64,000 nt of DNA from Ephemerocybe angulata (Eukaryota; Basidiomycota; Agaricomycetes; Agaricales; Psathyrellaceae), in contig JAACJK010000001.1 of NCBI GenBank assembly GCA_013368325.1, forward strand, positions 3,224,001-3,288,000, written 5' to 3'. Shown one piece after another: positions 22,745-33,073 of the stretch. Position 1 is the stretch's first letter. The number at the start of each line of letters is the position of its first letter. The notes beneath the pieces are model-generated. The model did no database searches and was not told the DNA's origin. It worked only from the letters and a program-made list of their open reading frames with translations. The translations under genes were made by a program, and so were the position numbers.

Positions 22745-23578
22745 ATGGCCTCGGCATTCCGACCGCCCGTCAGTCGAGGATACAGCGCCCCTGCATTGCA
22801 CAGCTCCAACAGCTCCTCCAGTGCTTCCCACAGTACCTCTTCCTCTTCCTCGTCATCGTCTACTCCTTCGTCGACAAATTCCTACTTCTCGGCTCTAGCC
22901 CCCTCGACAGCCGTCTCACCAGCCTTATCCCCCGCCACAACGTACACATCCGGCCTGTCTCCAGCTAGCCCTCCGTCAACCGACTATCCCATTATCACAG
23001 CGACGGTGACGTCTCGGAATCAGAGCGGTACCACAAGCACATCGAACTTTATGTCCGCCCATGATCAGGCGCTACGGCAGTTTGCTCTGCACATCCCTAC
23101 ACCCCCCTCACTGTCTCTGGGAGCTGCCTCGAGACAACCAGCACCAGCAGTCAATACTCCGACACATCCTAGTCACTCAAGAACGGCCTCACACTATGAG
23201 AGCTTGCCATCACCGATGGACCGGAGTCGACGTATGCCTCCGTCCAACCACACTCCTCAAATGACCGTAGCCTCGACACTGTACAACTACACCCTCAGCG
23301 TGAAGCTGTCCTCTGCGATACAGCCGGAGATGGTTACTGTCTGCGCAAACAAGGGAGACAAGCTCAAGGTTGTGGCGGATGCATGGCACATGGAGGACGA
23401 AAGTACGTTCTTGATCCTTGGTTCATACATCTATCTTACTTCGCCTTTAGGTCATTACGAGTGGCAAATATGCTTTCCACCTCGCGATATCGACATGGGC
23501 TCGGTACACGCCAGGTTCGACGATGGTGAGAAGACCCTCACCATCGACGTTAGACGAATCCCGCGGCTATACCGCTAA
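22745..23578 (+). CDS. Hsp20 / alpha-crystallin-like protein with Ser-rich N-terminus
   Basis: Predicted chaperone-like protein of about 261 residues after splicing. The first roughly 180 residues are Ser/Thr/Pro-rich and low in complexity. The C-terminal part, from TLYNYTLSVKLSSAIQPEMV onward, reads as an alpha-crystallin-like beta sandwich, with HYEWQICFPPRDIDMGS then ARFDDGEKTLTIDVRRIPR, close to the FxLPxDVD...DGxLTIxVPR pattern of small heat-shock proteins. A 48-nt intron (23403-23450, GTACGT..TTTAG) interrupts the domain. Its length is a multiple of three with no stop, so an unspliced reading stays open, but splicing gives the better domain (EDESHYEWQ). The IxI tail motif of classical oligomeric sHSPs is absent. 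Function in holding unfolded clients is inferred from fold only. Confidence 0.75.
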   Translation: MASAFRPPVSRGYSAPALHSSNSSSSASHSTSSSSSSSSTPSSTNSYFSALAPSTAVSPALSPATTYTSGLSPASPPSTDYPIITATVTSRNQSGTTSTSNFMSAHDQALRQFALHIPTPPSLSLGAASRQPAPAVNTPTHPSHSRTASHYESLPSPMDRSRRMPPSNHTPQMTVASTLYNYTLSVKLSSAIQPEMVTVCANKGDKLKVVADAWHMEDESTFLILGSYIYLTSPLGHYEWQICFPPRDIDMGSVHARFDDGEKTLTIDVRRIPRLYR

Positions 23579-24616
23579 ACATACGTTAAAACCTTCTTTT
23601 TGCTCACAGTACGAGGACAGAGAGAACCTCTGCTCAATCCTTATGCCTTTTATGACACCTTCTGCTTCCTCGCCTCCTCTTTATTCCCTCCTATCAAACA
23701 AAAGATTCGCCTTTTGGACGGGCTCCAGACTCTCATGATATGATACTCCAATGTTTCTCACCTGCGATGATGCTTTTTGGCGCCGCCATCATCGCGTTGT
23801 TCTTCCTGCAGCTCTTACACACGGACCCGCATTAACCTGCAGTTACTTATCTCATCCATCCATATTCACATCCATATCCAGCGCACTATCTAAAGTTATA
23901 TCTATGGCCTGCAGAACCTATACCTGTGCCTCTCTTTCCTCGAGTCCTCGACCCTACCCTCCCCAATGTGACCACCAACGCACTCCATACGCTGAGGTGA
24001 CGTGAAGAAGTTGCCTTAGCCTTACGTAGTGGCCCATGTTGTCGAGTAGTGGAGCTTTACCAAAAAACATGATAGATAACAGAGTAACGCCGGCGAAACC
24101 TGGAGATTACCCAAGCATTGGGTAGGTTTAGCGAAATGGGGGTGAAATTAATTGGTGAGGGGAAGCAATGCGGGAGTAGCTAGTAAAACACAGCGATAGC
24201 GAAGGTGTGAACGCGAAGCGACGATGGAAAGCGAAGTACATATTAGTACATTGAGATGATTGAAAATGTCAGAAGATGCAATGTAGATGCTATGGTGTCA
24301 ATGATATGGATATGGATATGCGAGGAGAGCGAGACCGACAACTATTTGATAACGTGAAGGGAAAAGAACAGGAAGGAAGGTGAAATAAAGGCGATTGTGT
24401 TGAACGAAATGTGATGCAAATAACTGTAGTGTGGGGAACCCTTGGTATACTGATGAAATGCGTAGAACGAATACGAATAGTCTGGTTGAGGAGGCAGATG
24501 AAAATTTAAGCAGTAACATTGCAAGAATCGAATTCTTGGAACACATCCGAGCAGGTGAGGCTGAAGACCGTGTCAGGAAAGGATAACATCGTCATGCCCG
24601 AAAGTGTGCGTACCAG
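23579..24616. other. Convergent intergenic region
   Basis: Lies between the 3' ends of the Hsp20-like and C2H2 genes. It is AT-rich with short open frames only. I see nothing else. Confidence 0.5.
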
Positions 24617-27600
24617 TTATGCCTCCACATCAAGCAGACTTTGGGCATTGTGGTCAACAGGAAGCTCGCGGCAAGCTTCGCTGATATTCTTCCTGCCCAA
24701 ATGCCGCCTCAAATCAGACCGGCCAGCTGAGCCATATCCGCAGCTGCAGCGATACGGCTTTACATCCGTATGCTTCAGTTGATGAACTGGGCACCAAAGG
24801 ATCAGACATTCGTTCAAGATCGTTAGAAGCACCGGCACTCACTTTGTCGATTTTGATTGGTGGTGAAGAGCTTGCCGCAGTCAGAGTAATCGCATTTGTA
24901 CCTCTTCTCGCCCTTCCTCCGCTTCTCGCTGGCCATGTCGATGTTCTTGGAGCCGACTGCCCGATACTGAGTCCCAGTCTGCATCTTGTTCCCGCCCATG
25001 ACCATCACCGCCAGCGAACCAGTGGTGGCAGGAACTGCAGACGTAGTAGTGGGTGCGCCTCCTCGGGCACGACGCGGGGCGGAAGGAGAAGCAGCGCCCC
25101 CCGAGCGACGAGGACCGCCAGAGGAACGGCCAGGAGAAGCCGAGACAGGCTTCGAGTCGGATGCGGAGTCGGTGGGAAGGATAGAGCCTTTCAACGGTGA
25201 GCCATATAGCGGTTTGGTGTTATTGTGTGCGTTGCTCCCTCGCCTTGTATGCCCGCCGCGCCTGGTCGAACGCACGGAGCCGCGATAGGATCCAGAGTCA
25301 CAGTAGTCGTCGTCATCGTCGTCGCATTCCAAAGCACTGTCGTTGTCGTCGTCGTCGTCGTCCTCTTCAAGGGCGGGCCAGGGGCTGGGCTGGGGGCTCT
25401 TGTAGTCTGCAACGTTACTTCCAGGAGTGCTCCTTCCAGATACCGGCTTCCCAAGCGAGGGACCTTGCGGCGGCAGGCGGACGACAACCTCCTCAACTTT
25501 GGTCTCGACATCTTGACGCACGGGGCTCCGACTGAGTCTTCTGGAGCGACGCAAAGGTCCACTTTTGGAGGTTGAATGAGTAGAGGCGGAAGAAGGCGAG
25601 TTTCTGGATTGGGCAAGATGGTGATGACTTCCGGAGACCACTGGACTGGCACGGGTCGGCGAGTATCGGGCTCGCGAGAGAGACCTCGCAGAGTCTTCTC
25701 TCGATGGCGAGTGGGAGTGGGAGTGGGAGCGAGGTCGAGAAGAGAGATGAGTCTGTACATCGTGTCGGACAGTGGTAGAGTGGTAGGGTGGTGTGCGCAG
25801 ATCGGAGTCACCAAAGGTTGTCGAGCGGAAATTAGAACCAGAGGATGGGGAATAGGACGGCTGTGGCGCGTAGTAGGCTGAAGAAGGATAGGATGAGCGT
25901 CTGATATCTCGTTCTGCTTCCTTTCCCTTTACGTTCGAGTGCGGACGGCATTCGTCTTCCTGGGAGTCAGAACTTTCCAGTTGGTCCACGTCGGACCCCG
26001 GTTCTTCCTCCGAGTCCTGCTGGTCGACCACCATGCGGGAGTTGTCGTAGTAGCTGCGTGTAGCCTCGTGCTTCCTACCGGCGCCTATCAAACGCGTTGA
26101 CGAAGGTGGCAGCGGAAGGGGAAGGGATTCTTCCGAAGAAGACGACGTAGACAGCTCAGACGGACTCCTCCGCATTCCAACCTCGCGGTGGGGGTTGTTA
26201 GCACCGGGTGCACCCATCTCGATGTCCTCGCCACTCGTTGACTCGTCGTCCGGAACATACCCTCGAACTAGGGACGATGGCCTCGGCGTGTTCCCGGAGA
26301 GCACAACAGGCTGGTCGAAGGATGCAGCCCGCAAACGAGGTGCAGACCACGGTTCGGTGAGGAATTTGGGGACATTGTTAAACGGATCGCCCGATGAGAA
26401 ACGTCGGTGGCCAGAGCTGTCCGATCTTCCTTCGAACGGGCTTGCAGACCTTGACCGGCTTCGATACTGAGGGAAGTGACGGTGTACAAGAGAAGGCGAT
26501 TGGGGGCGGTGCTCCGGAGAGTCACGGGCGTTACGAGCATTGGGAGCGTGCATCCCACGAGGCGAGCTGAGGGAGGAGGAGGAAGCGTGGCGAGGAATCA
26601 CCCGATCATAAAGGCGTTTATCGTCCATAACCGGTGAGGTGCTGTTAGGCGTGTTGGAAAGGGGAATACCCAAGATAGAGGCCTCGGTAGAGGGAGGCTG
26701 ATGAGGGGTTGGGTATGGGCTGGAGTGTGCTCTCCTGCGAAGTCTTCCGGCGTCCTGGCTGGATTTGCGTCCAAGAGGAGGGAGGTCGGATTGAAGAAGA
26801 ACTGGGGTCGATAGTCTTCCGTGATGGACAAAATGTTCTCCGCTTGGCGAGGATGGCAATGCGGCCAGTGATGCTGCGAGTGAGATGTGAACTGGGGAGG
26901 GTTCTGGGCTGGAGAACAGGGATTCGATCGAGGGAGAGTTTGGGTCGATCACGCTGTTGTTGAGGAGCGCGTCGAGCTCGCAGTTGTCGAAGGGGAAGGG
27001 GAGTGATGTTGTCGGGCTCTCTGGAAAAGACCGGAGATGTGGCGCCTCGTGAAGCAGGAGGGCTGGGAGGTGCTCTTCTCTTATAGAGATACGCTCCTGT
27101 AGATCGAAGTAGCTATCGTCGTATTGGTCGTCAGAAGGGATAGAGGCAGGGTTGTGCTCAGGTGGCGTTGGCTCAAAATCATGGCCCAAGAAGCCTGCGA
27201 AGCCCATGAGCTTACGATGCCCGACGGCTTAACAGCATTTGGATGACGCACCTGATTCTGGGCTGCTGGTCGCTGAACTTAGCGGAGGGCTACAAGGTGG
27301 GGTAGAAGTTGGTGATGTAGAGAAACCTTATGTTCGATCAGTACCAGCGCCCAACTGTGACTCGAATTTGTGACCTACCTGGGTAGAGGTACTGTTCGAA
27401 GTTAGCCTGATCGTTGTCCGTAGCGAGCCAGAACCGTTCTCTAGGCTGCTTCGCTATTTCTAGCCTTCAACGATGGAAACACGAGGCACACGGCATTGGT
27501 TAGTCGAAAAAGAACAAAGAGAACGAACACACGCACTCAGCATGGCTCCCATCAGCGGTAAGTCCGCCAATGGACACCACCATGGGACTTTCGGTCTCTG

Positions 27601-27682
27601 CCGGACCCTCTACGCGAATACCTATTGTCGAGCCCGACGTGCTTGAACGTCGGGCGCTACGCCTAATCCAAGAGTGGAGCAT
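24617..27682 (-). CDS. Large C2H2 zinc-finger protein, probable transcription factor
   Basis: Five exons on the minus strand. The ATG at 27682 gives MLHSWIRRSARRSSTSG. Short exons then encode ELEIAKQPRERFWLATDNDQ and GFSTSPTSTPPCS. The fourth exon is very long and low in complexity (Ser, Pro, Arg, with an acidic EEDDDDDDNDSALECDDDDDD tract). An ATG at 27207 falls inside the 57-nt third intron and is not the start. The DNA-binding part is C-terminal: GEKRYKCDYSDCGKLFTTNQ-NRQ-IHQLKHTD, a C-x4-C..H-x3-H finger split by an intron, followed by a second, atypical finger-like segment KPYRCSCGYGSAGRSDLRRHLGRK. A tail of about 20 residues ends at TAA (24617). Nuclear DNA-binding role is inferred from the fingers. 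The target is unknown. Confidence 0.8.
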
Positions 27683-27757
27683 AGCTCAAAGTGCGGGGGC
27701 GGGGTCGATGATGATGGGGAGAAAAGTTTAGCGTGGGTGGCTTCGCCGTGCGGGCGA

Positions 27758-27766
27758 CTTTATAGC
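27758..27766 (-). promoter_or_regulatory. TATA box of the C2H2 gene
   Basis: The minus strand reads GCTATAAAG, about 80 bp before the ATG at 27682. This supports that start. Confidence 0.5.
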
Positions 27767-27776
27767 AGAATTGGCC

Positions 27777-27786
27777 GGGCGCTTAT
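27777..27786. promoter_or_regulatory. Copy of recurrent motif GGGCGCTTAT upstream of the C2H2 gene
   Basis: The exact 10-mer lies 95 bp upstream of the C2H2 start codon. Other exact copies occur at 14361, 14410, 43259 and 59781, each upstream of a gene. Its regulatory role is inferred from recurrence and position only. Confidence 0.35.
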
Positions 27787-30554
27787 TTATGTGATGGCCC
27801 AGATCGGGTCCCCGAGTCACCTTGGGTTGGTTTGGGCGGGTTCGTTTCCGCCCGTCTAGATTGGGTTTCGTCCTTTCTCCGGTGTATCGAAGAACTTCTC
27901 TCATATCCGGACCCATATCTCAATCGTCCGAGTATGGCTGAACTCACCGTCAAGTTTCTGAACGACGTTGCAAACACCTTGTATGGATCTGTCAGACCTG
28001 CGTTTCATCCAGTGCTTGCTGCCTGCAATAAGACCTGAGAGCTATCAGCTGCCCTCCATGAGGTGGAAGGTAGTAATAAAGCGTGGGTGGCGGTATGCGT
28101 ATACGACGTTTGTCCAGATTCGAGACGATGCCACTGGATGCACAGATAGGTTCCATCATCCATGTCTGAGTGACAGCTTATCGCGGCCTTGTAAGAGGGT
28201 CAGATGGAGATGCAGCGCGTTTCCTGACGTCAAATGGAAGTCTTACTTTTCCCAGAGGCCACATAATCTGTCACAAGAACGCGTCGATTACGGGGATTCG
28301 TGAGGCTAGTCATGGTCTGCTGCGACAACCTTTAGGGCGGGATACAGATTTGAGTGGCATTCTGATCAGCTGGTAGAGGAGCAGGCCCGGGGTGCGCGGC
28401 TCAAAGTTCGCTGACCAACTCCGACCGAGCTTCGAGTGAGTGAGCTCTGATCACGACGAAAACGAGGTGTTGTTTTCCGACCCTACACCGCATGTGAGGG
28501 AGTGGGGCCCATGGCTATTCCTTTCGGTAAGTCACCACATCTTTCCGGTTACTGGAATACTGACAGAGGGTGCATGTGTCGTCTTTCATCGACCAACTCT
28601 ACTGTGTTATTTCGAACAATCGACGGCGACATCGGCATTTCACTGAATGTTCTCGGGATGTTTAGATAGCACCAAATCGTCAACTTTCCAGAACACGCAT
28701 CGCATATCTGTGACCCATGACAACTCGAGTATGGAGAACACCTTCAAAAGCGGGGGCTGATCATTGAACAGCCACTTGAGCGCTTTGGCAACTTGGATAG
28801 ACTGCCCAAAGCTAGACATGTATGTCATGGGGCGGTGCCCGAAGCTCAGGATAGACGGCATTGCTTGGATTCGATTCGTCCCTTGTTCCTCGAATGGGCT
28901 TGTCTGAGGGCTTTTGGCTTCCGATCCACATTTCATTCAGTGCGAGTAGCTTCGTCTTTGGACGATGAGGATCACGAGCGCAGACAATAATGCCAGTAAT
29001 GAATGGTATTGGTACCCACAACTACTGGCAACATTTGCTACCGATAATCGCGTTTGTGCATGTTGCCACCACACCAAAGATTCTGCAATCGAGTTTTCTA
29101 CCCCGCAAACATAGGTATCACCATTCCGCCCACGGGGAAGGGATATGTGTTGGCCATATCCGGAAGATCAGTCACTCGTGCGGGGATATAGTCCTCCACG
29201 TACCTTGATGCCCTATATCTGACCATCAGCGAGATAATAGGGCTCCTTTGTGCAGGATTGGAATGTCACGTCCAGGGGGCTGTAGTGGTGTTTGAGGCCC
29301 AGTTTGAGCCCACATATTATCAAAAGAGACGCTTGTTTGGGTGATGTCCTCTGGGGAGCGCCCGCCAAAAACCCTCATCACAGAGCGCCTAGTAACGCGC
29401 TAGTTTCGTTCTGCTGCAATATAGTCAGCATGAATGAAATCTTTCCAATCCAAACGGCACCTTGGCTGGGGTTTCAACTTCCGGAAGGGCTTTATGTTGA
29501 TAGGCCCCCACATGTTTGGCGACCTGAGGTTTTCCAGTCCTATAATCTATTCAATCCCGTTTGGATGTGGCCCCCAAGGAAACATTCGGATTAGACTTTG
29601 TGCTTGATCGCCACTAGATGATCAATCGAGATGCTAATGAGTGTTACCTTGTAGGCGCACCCGTCCTCCGAAAAGGGCAAAACAGACAAATGATGCAGCC
29701 AGGTGCAGCTTCCTCCATTCCCCATCATCGTCGTAGGAGATGCCACACCCTCGTATTTGCCTCGTGCCGAACATGAGGCCTGAGGTTGCGGTTCGCACAA
29801 CCGCAGCGGCGGGAGCTCCTAAGTCTATCGAAGGCCCGAGTGCAGGTAGAACAAAAAACTTTTTTCACCTGCGAACAGGTAGGATGAAGCAGAAAACCCT
29901 GTGTCGATTACGAGCTGATGTGAACCAGCTCCTAGCTCGTCGGGGATGAGAAGCAAGGCGAAACCAAAGGAAAGCCCTGGAGCATTGGACGATACAGTAT
30001 AGGGTAGGAAGAAACCTATGTGGTGCGCACTGCGATTGTCGGATGATGTAGATCTGCAAAGTTAGTGAATTACGTCGTTCGGGGTATTCCAGACTCCAGT
30101 CACTACTGATTGTCTATCTCCTCGAAGAGTCGAAACAGTTGAAAGCGCTTACAGTCGTATCGTAGCGCGTGCCATGATCCTCTGCTCAAGAAGGTGTAGC
30201 GATTGTGCGGGAAAAGATGCCCGACTCGGAAGTGGAGTCACAGGGAGGCTCGGCGGCTTTGGCCTTGTTGTGCGTGATGGCGGGCTTGGAGGCGGGCCCG
30301 AATACCTGGTCAAACTTGTCCTGCCCGTTCAACTCTCTGAGTCTGCTCAATCATTAACTCTTCAGGCAAAAGAGTCGTTGCTTGTCTATAAGAGTACATA
30401 TAAATTACTAAATAGGCTGTTGAGACAGTGGGGGTCCCTAAGGAGGCTTTCAATAAGAATAGGGGTTTTCTGCATCCGGAGGTTGGGAGTGAAATCCGAG
30501 CCTAATGTCAATCGCCAATCAATTCAGCGGGAGAACCGAACATGCTTTACAATT

Positions 30555-30560
30555 TATAAA
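30555..30560 (+). promoter_or_regulatory. TATA box of the secreted-protein gene
   Basis: TATAAA lies 135 bp before the ATG at 30690 and is followed by a long CT-rich leader, typical of strongly expressed fungal genes. Confidence 0.5.
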
Positions 30561-30689
30561 CCAAGCGAAGCCTGCAGCCCTCTTTCCCCCAATTTTCTCT
30601 AGGCCGCCCTTCCGACGCGCCTTTCTCCTCCTCAGACAGAACTTTACTCCCCCGTCATTCCTTAGACACCCACACTCCTTTAATCAACT

Positions 30690-31794
30690 ATGGCTTTCAA
30701 ACTCATATTTGCTGCCCTTGCTGCAGTCTCTCTTGCGGCATCCAGCGGCGCGTACCAGCTGCCACGTAGCGACCAACTCCAACCCCTGAATCCTCCTATC
30801 GACAACCTCATACCTCTATCGGCTTATATTGATGGGCTGCTCACCAATGCTGAGCGGATGAAGAGAGGGATGGGTCCTGCGAGACCGTCCAAATTTAGTG
30901 ACGGTGCGTCGTATTTAATTCCAATCGGCAGTCGCTGACGTTTTCTGCCAATTTCCAAATGCATAGGCTCTGTCACCCGAAGGGAACCCTCTTCGACACC
31001 GACTTCACCCTCCAATCCCGAGCCCACCGACGTCCCAACAACTACCCCAGGCTCAGGTGTCATCCGCATCCACGACCCCTCCAGCTCTTCTACCACTCTG
31101 TACTGGGTCAGCAAAGACCTGAACAATTTTGGGGAGTACGGCAGGACGGACGACATCTCGAAAGCGCTGACTGTCACACTTGGCAGCGATAGCGGGAGGT
31201 TCAGCATCCGTACGCCAAGCCCTGCGTGTGGGTGTGTCTCCGACCTTCCCTTCCTGGGTGGTATCATGGGATACGCCACCTCGGGAGGCGACCTAAAGTC
31301 TAGCTCCGCCGACTACGCGTACCTTGGTGCAACTGTCGAAAGTAAGTGGCAATTATCATCAACCTCCGGGACAGGTCAATCTCAATGTACAATTGTCTAG
31401 CTGCGAATGGCTCCCCGGCAGTTAGCGGTGATAACTCGTTCACCCGCGCGACGGGTATCAGCAAGAGTATTGAGAGCAGCATCTGGAGCATTTCCAGCGA
31501 CAACTCGCTCACCGCGACTTGGATAAACGCAGACGGAGGTCAGTACCCTCGCTCTATATTACCAGTGAGACCGGTAGCTCATTGTGGTCCTTTCAAAAGC
31601 CATGGTGGACGCACACATTCTCTATTACGCTGCAGATAATGTGCTTTCTTTGACCGCGGACCCCGTCAGCTTCGTGAATAATTTCGGCGCATCGCCTGCC
31701 GTGGTACGTCTTACTTACTTGGCCGTACATCATGACACAATCTCACTGCTCTTCATACTTTGCATTCTAGGAACTTATTTTGGAGGCCATATAA
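30690..31794 (+). CDS. Hypothetical secreted protein
   Basis: The protein begins with a clear signal peptide, MAFKLIFAALAAVSLAASSG, with cleavage likely after the Ala/Ser/Gly-rich end. The mature part starts YQLPRSDQL and contains a basic site (ERMKRGMG) that might be a processing site. It then has a Thr/Pro/Ser linker (STPTSPSNPEPTDVPTTTPG) and a C-terminal region with STTLYWVSKDLNNFGEYGRT, PACGCVSDLPFLGG and SSIWSISSDNSLTATWINADG. Five exons join in frame and end at TAA (31792-31794). The C-terminal block resembles beta-rich secreted proteins often seen in this group, but I do not recognise the family. Extracellular location is inferred from the signal peptide, with no catalytic motif seen. 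Confidence 0.75.
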
Positions 31795-33073
31795 GATGAT
31801 ACGAGCGGCTGAAATCCACCGAATACATGCTGACACTAGCTGGCGGTTATCAGGCATAGATGTGCAATTTTACTATTACCTCGCTAATAATATACCATTG
31901 GAGATAGTTGCAAATGCGGTACCAGGAAGGTGCTTGAATGTGCCCTAATCCAGCGGGCGCTTCAAATTTTTGGGGAAGCGCTGAGTGACGTCACGCGTCA
32001 CACATCGGGGTCGCCCAATTATAAGATCGAGGGGCTGGCGCGTCGCGTCCATTCCCGCCGCTTTCTTCCTCCCACCACCATCCCCTACTCAGTTCCAACC
32101 CGCCTTTGTGGATCTGTCAGTATGAGTGTCATTTAGGTCTTACGGCTCTCATATGGCGGGCTATTGGATCTCGCTCGACGCTAAGCCCCATACATAGTCT
32201 TGATCCATCCTGGAGTGAGCACGCCATGACTCATTCCGATTCGTATGAAGACGAAGCTATGAGGTACTAAGCTAACCCCGGTACATCGACCTCTATCACA
32301 ATATCCAGCTTCACCAAATCTCAATGGCTCGGCGACCAGGCCCCCAGCGCTCAGCACCGGTCGCCCTGCTCTGGGTAAGCATTTCATGGTCCAGGTCTGA
32401 TACCTTTGCCCATTTATGATGACGACGCTCACGAAAGCGATAATGTAACATGAAACAGTGCATGTTGTCCCTATTTGCTCGTTAGGCTTACACTCGTGAA
32501 ACTTGAAGTGCTCCAGAACCTGACAAAAAACTCGCCCTTACTCGGTAGTCAACTATTCCTCAACGTCAACTCAGGATCGGTTCAGTGCACAGACGCAAGA
32601 AACAGGTTTATTTCAGTGCATAAAGCGTTGTAATCGATTGTGATCATTTTTCGCAACAGGTGTCCTCATGGCTTTCTGATTCAACCCTGGCAGTCAAAGC
32701 CACAGCGGCAATCTAGCGCCTGGCTAGCGCGCTCCAGAATGCAATTGGGTCCCGAGTGATGATGGCGTACAATGTTTATAACACGAGGTGTGTGGCCACA
32801 TTTCGGTCATTGACAGATTCCTTGATATCTCTATAGTCTTCAACGCGCCCTTTTCCTGCCTTCAGTCTTCCAGTCGAAGAAACGAGGGCGCACAGACCAG
32901 CATTTGAATGGCGGGATAGGGAGAAGCCGGGAGTTCTCGATCAGTGATGGCAACTCAAAATGGCAGGTGCAGCATTCCCCGCAATCGGAACCGGCGCAGT
33001 GCTTTGCTCCGTATCGTCCTCGTCTTTCCTCTGGCTTCTTCTCGTCTTGTGTATGGCGGGCTCTGGAAACTAT
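31795..33073. other. Intergenic stretch with a CRE-like site
   Basis: No gene is supported. It contains a palindromic TGACGTCA at 31986 followed by a TATA-like AATTATAAG near 32017 and a CT-rich tract, which together resemble a promoter. Only a four-codon frame follows, so this may be a dead promoter or that of a non-coding transcript. Confidence 0.4.
31986..31993. promoter_or_regulatory. CRE-like palindrome TGACGTCA
   Basis: A perfect ATF/CREB consensus octamer lies about 30 bp before a TATA-like element. bZIP factors of this class exist in fungi. Occupancy is not known. Confidence 0.4.

Larger units (their letters stand above)
27683..30689. other. 3-kb gene-poor stretch with possible coding relics
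   Basis: Contains the promoter of the C2H2 gene (TATA at 27758, motif at 27777) and of the secreted protein (TATA at 30555). Between them, roughly 28640-29600, the minus strand shows protein-like segments separated by stops, for example ITGIIVCARDPHRPKTK and AKALKWLFNDQPPLLKVFS. These look like a decayed gene, but I cannot name the family. Confidence 0.4.

Noticed and set aside
27150..27207. ATG at 27207 as start of the C2H2 protein
   Set aside because: It lies within a 57-nt intron. Upstream exons join in frame and carry a TATA box at the right distance.
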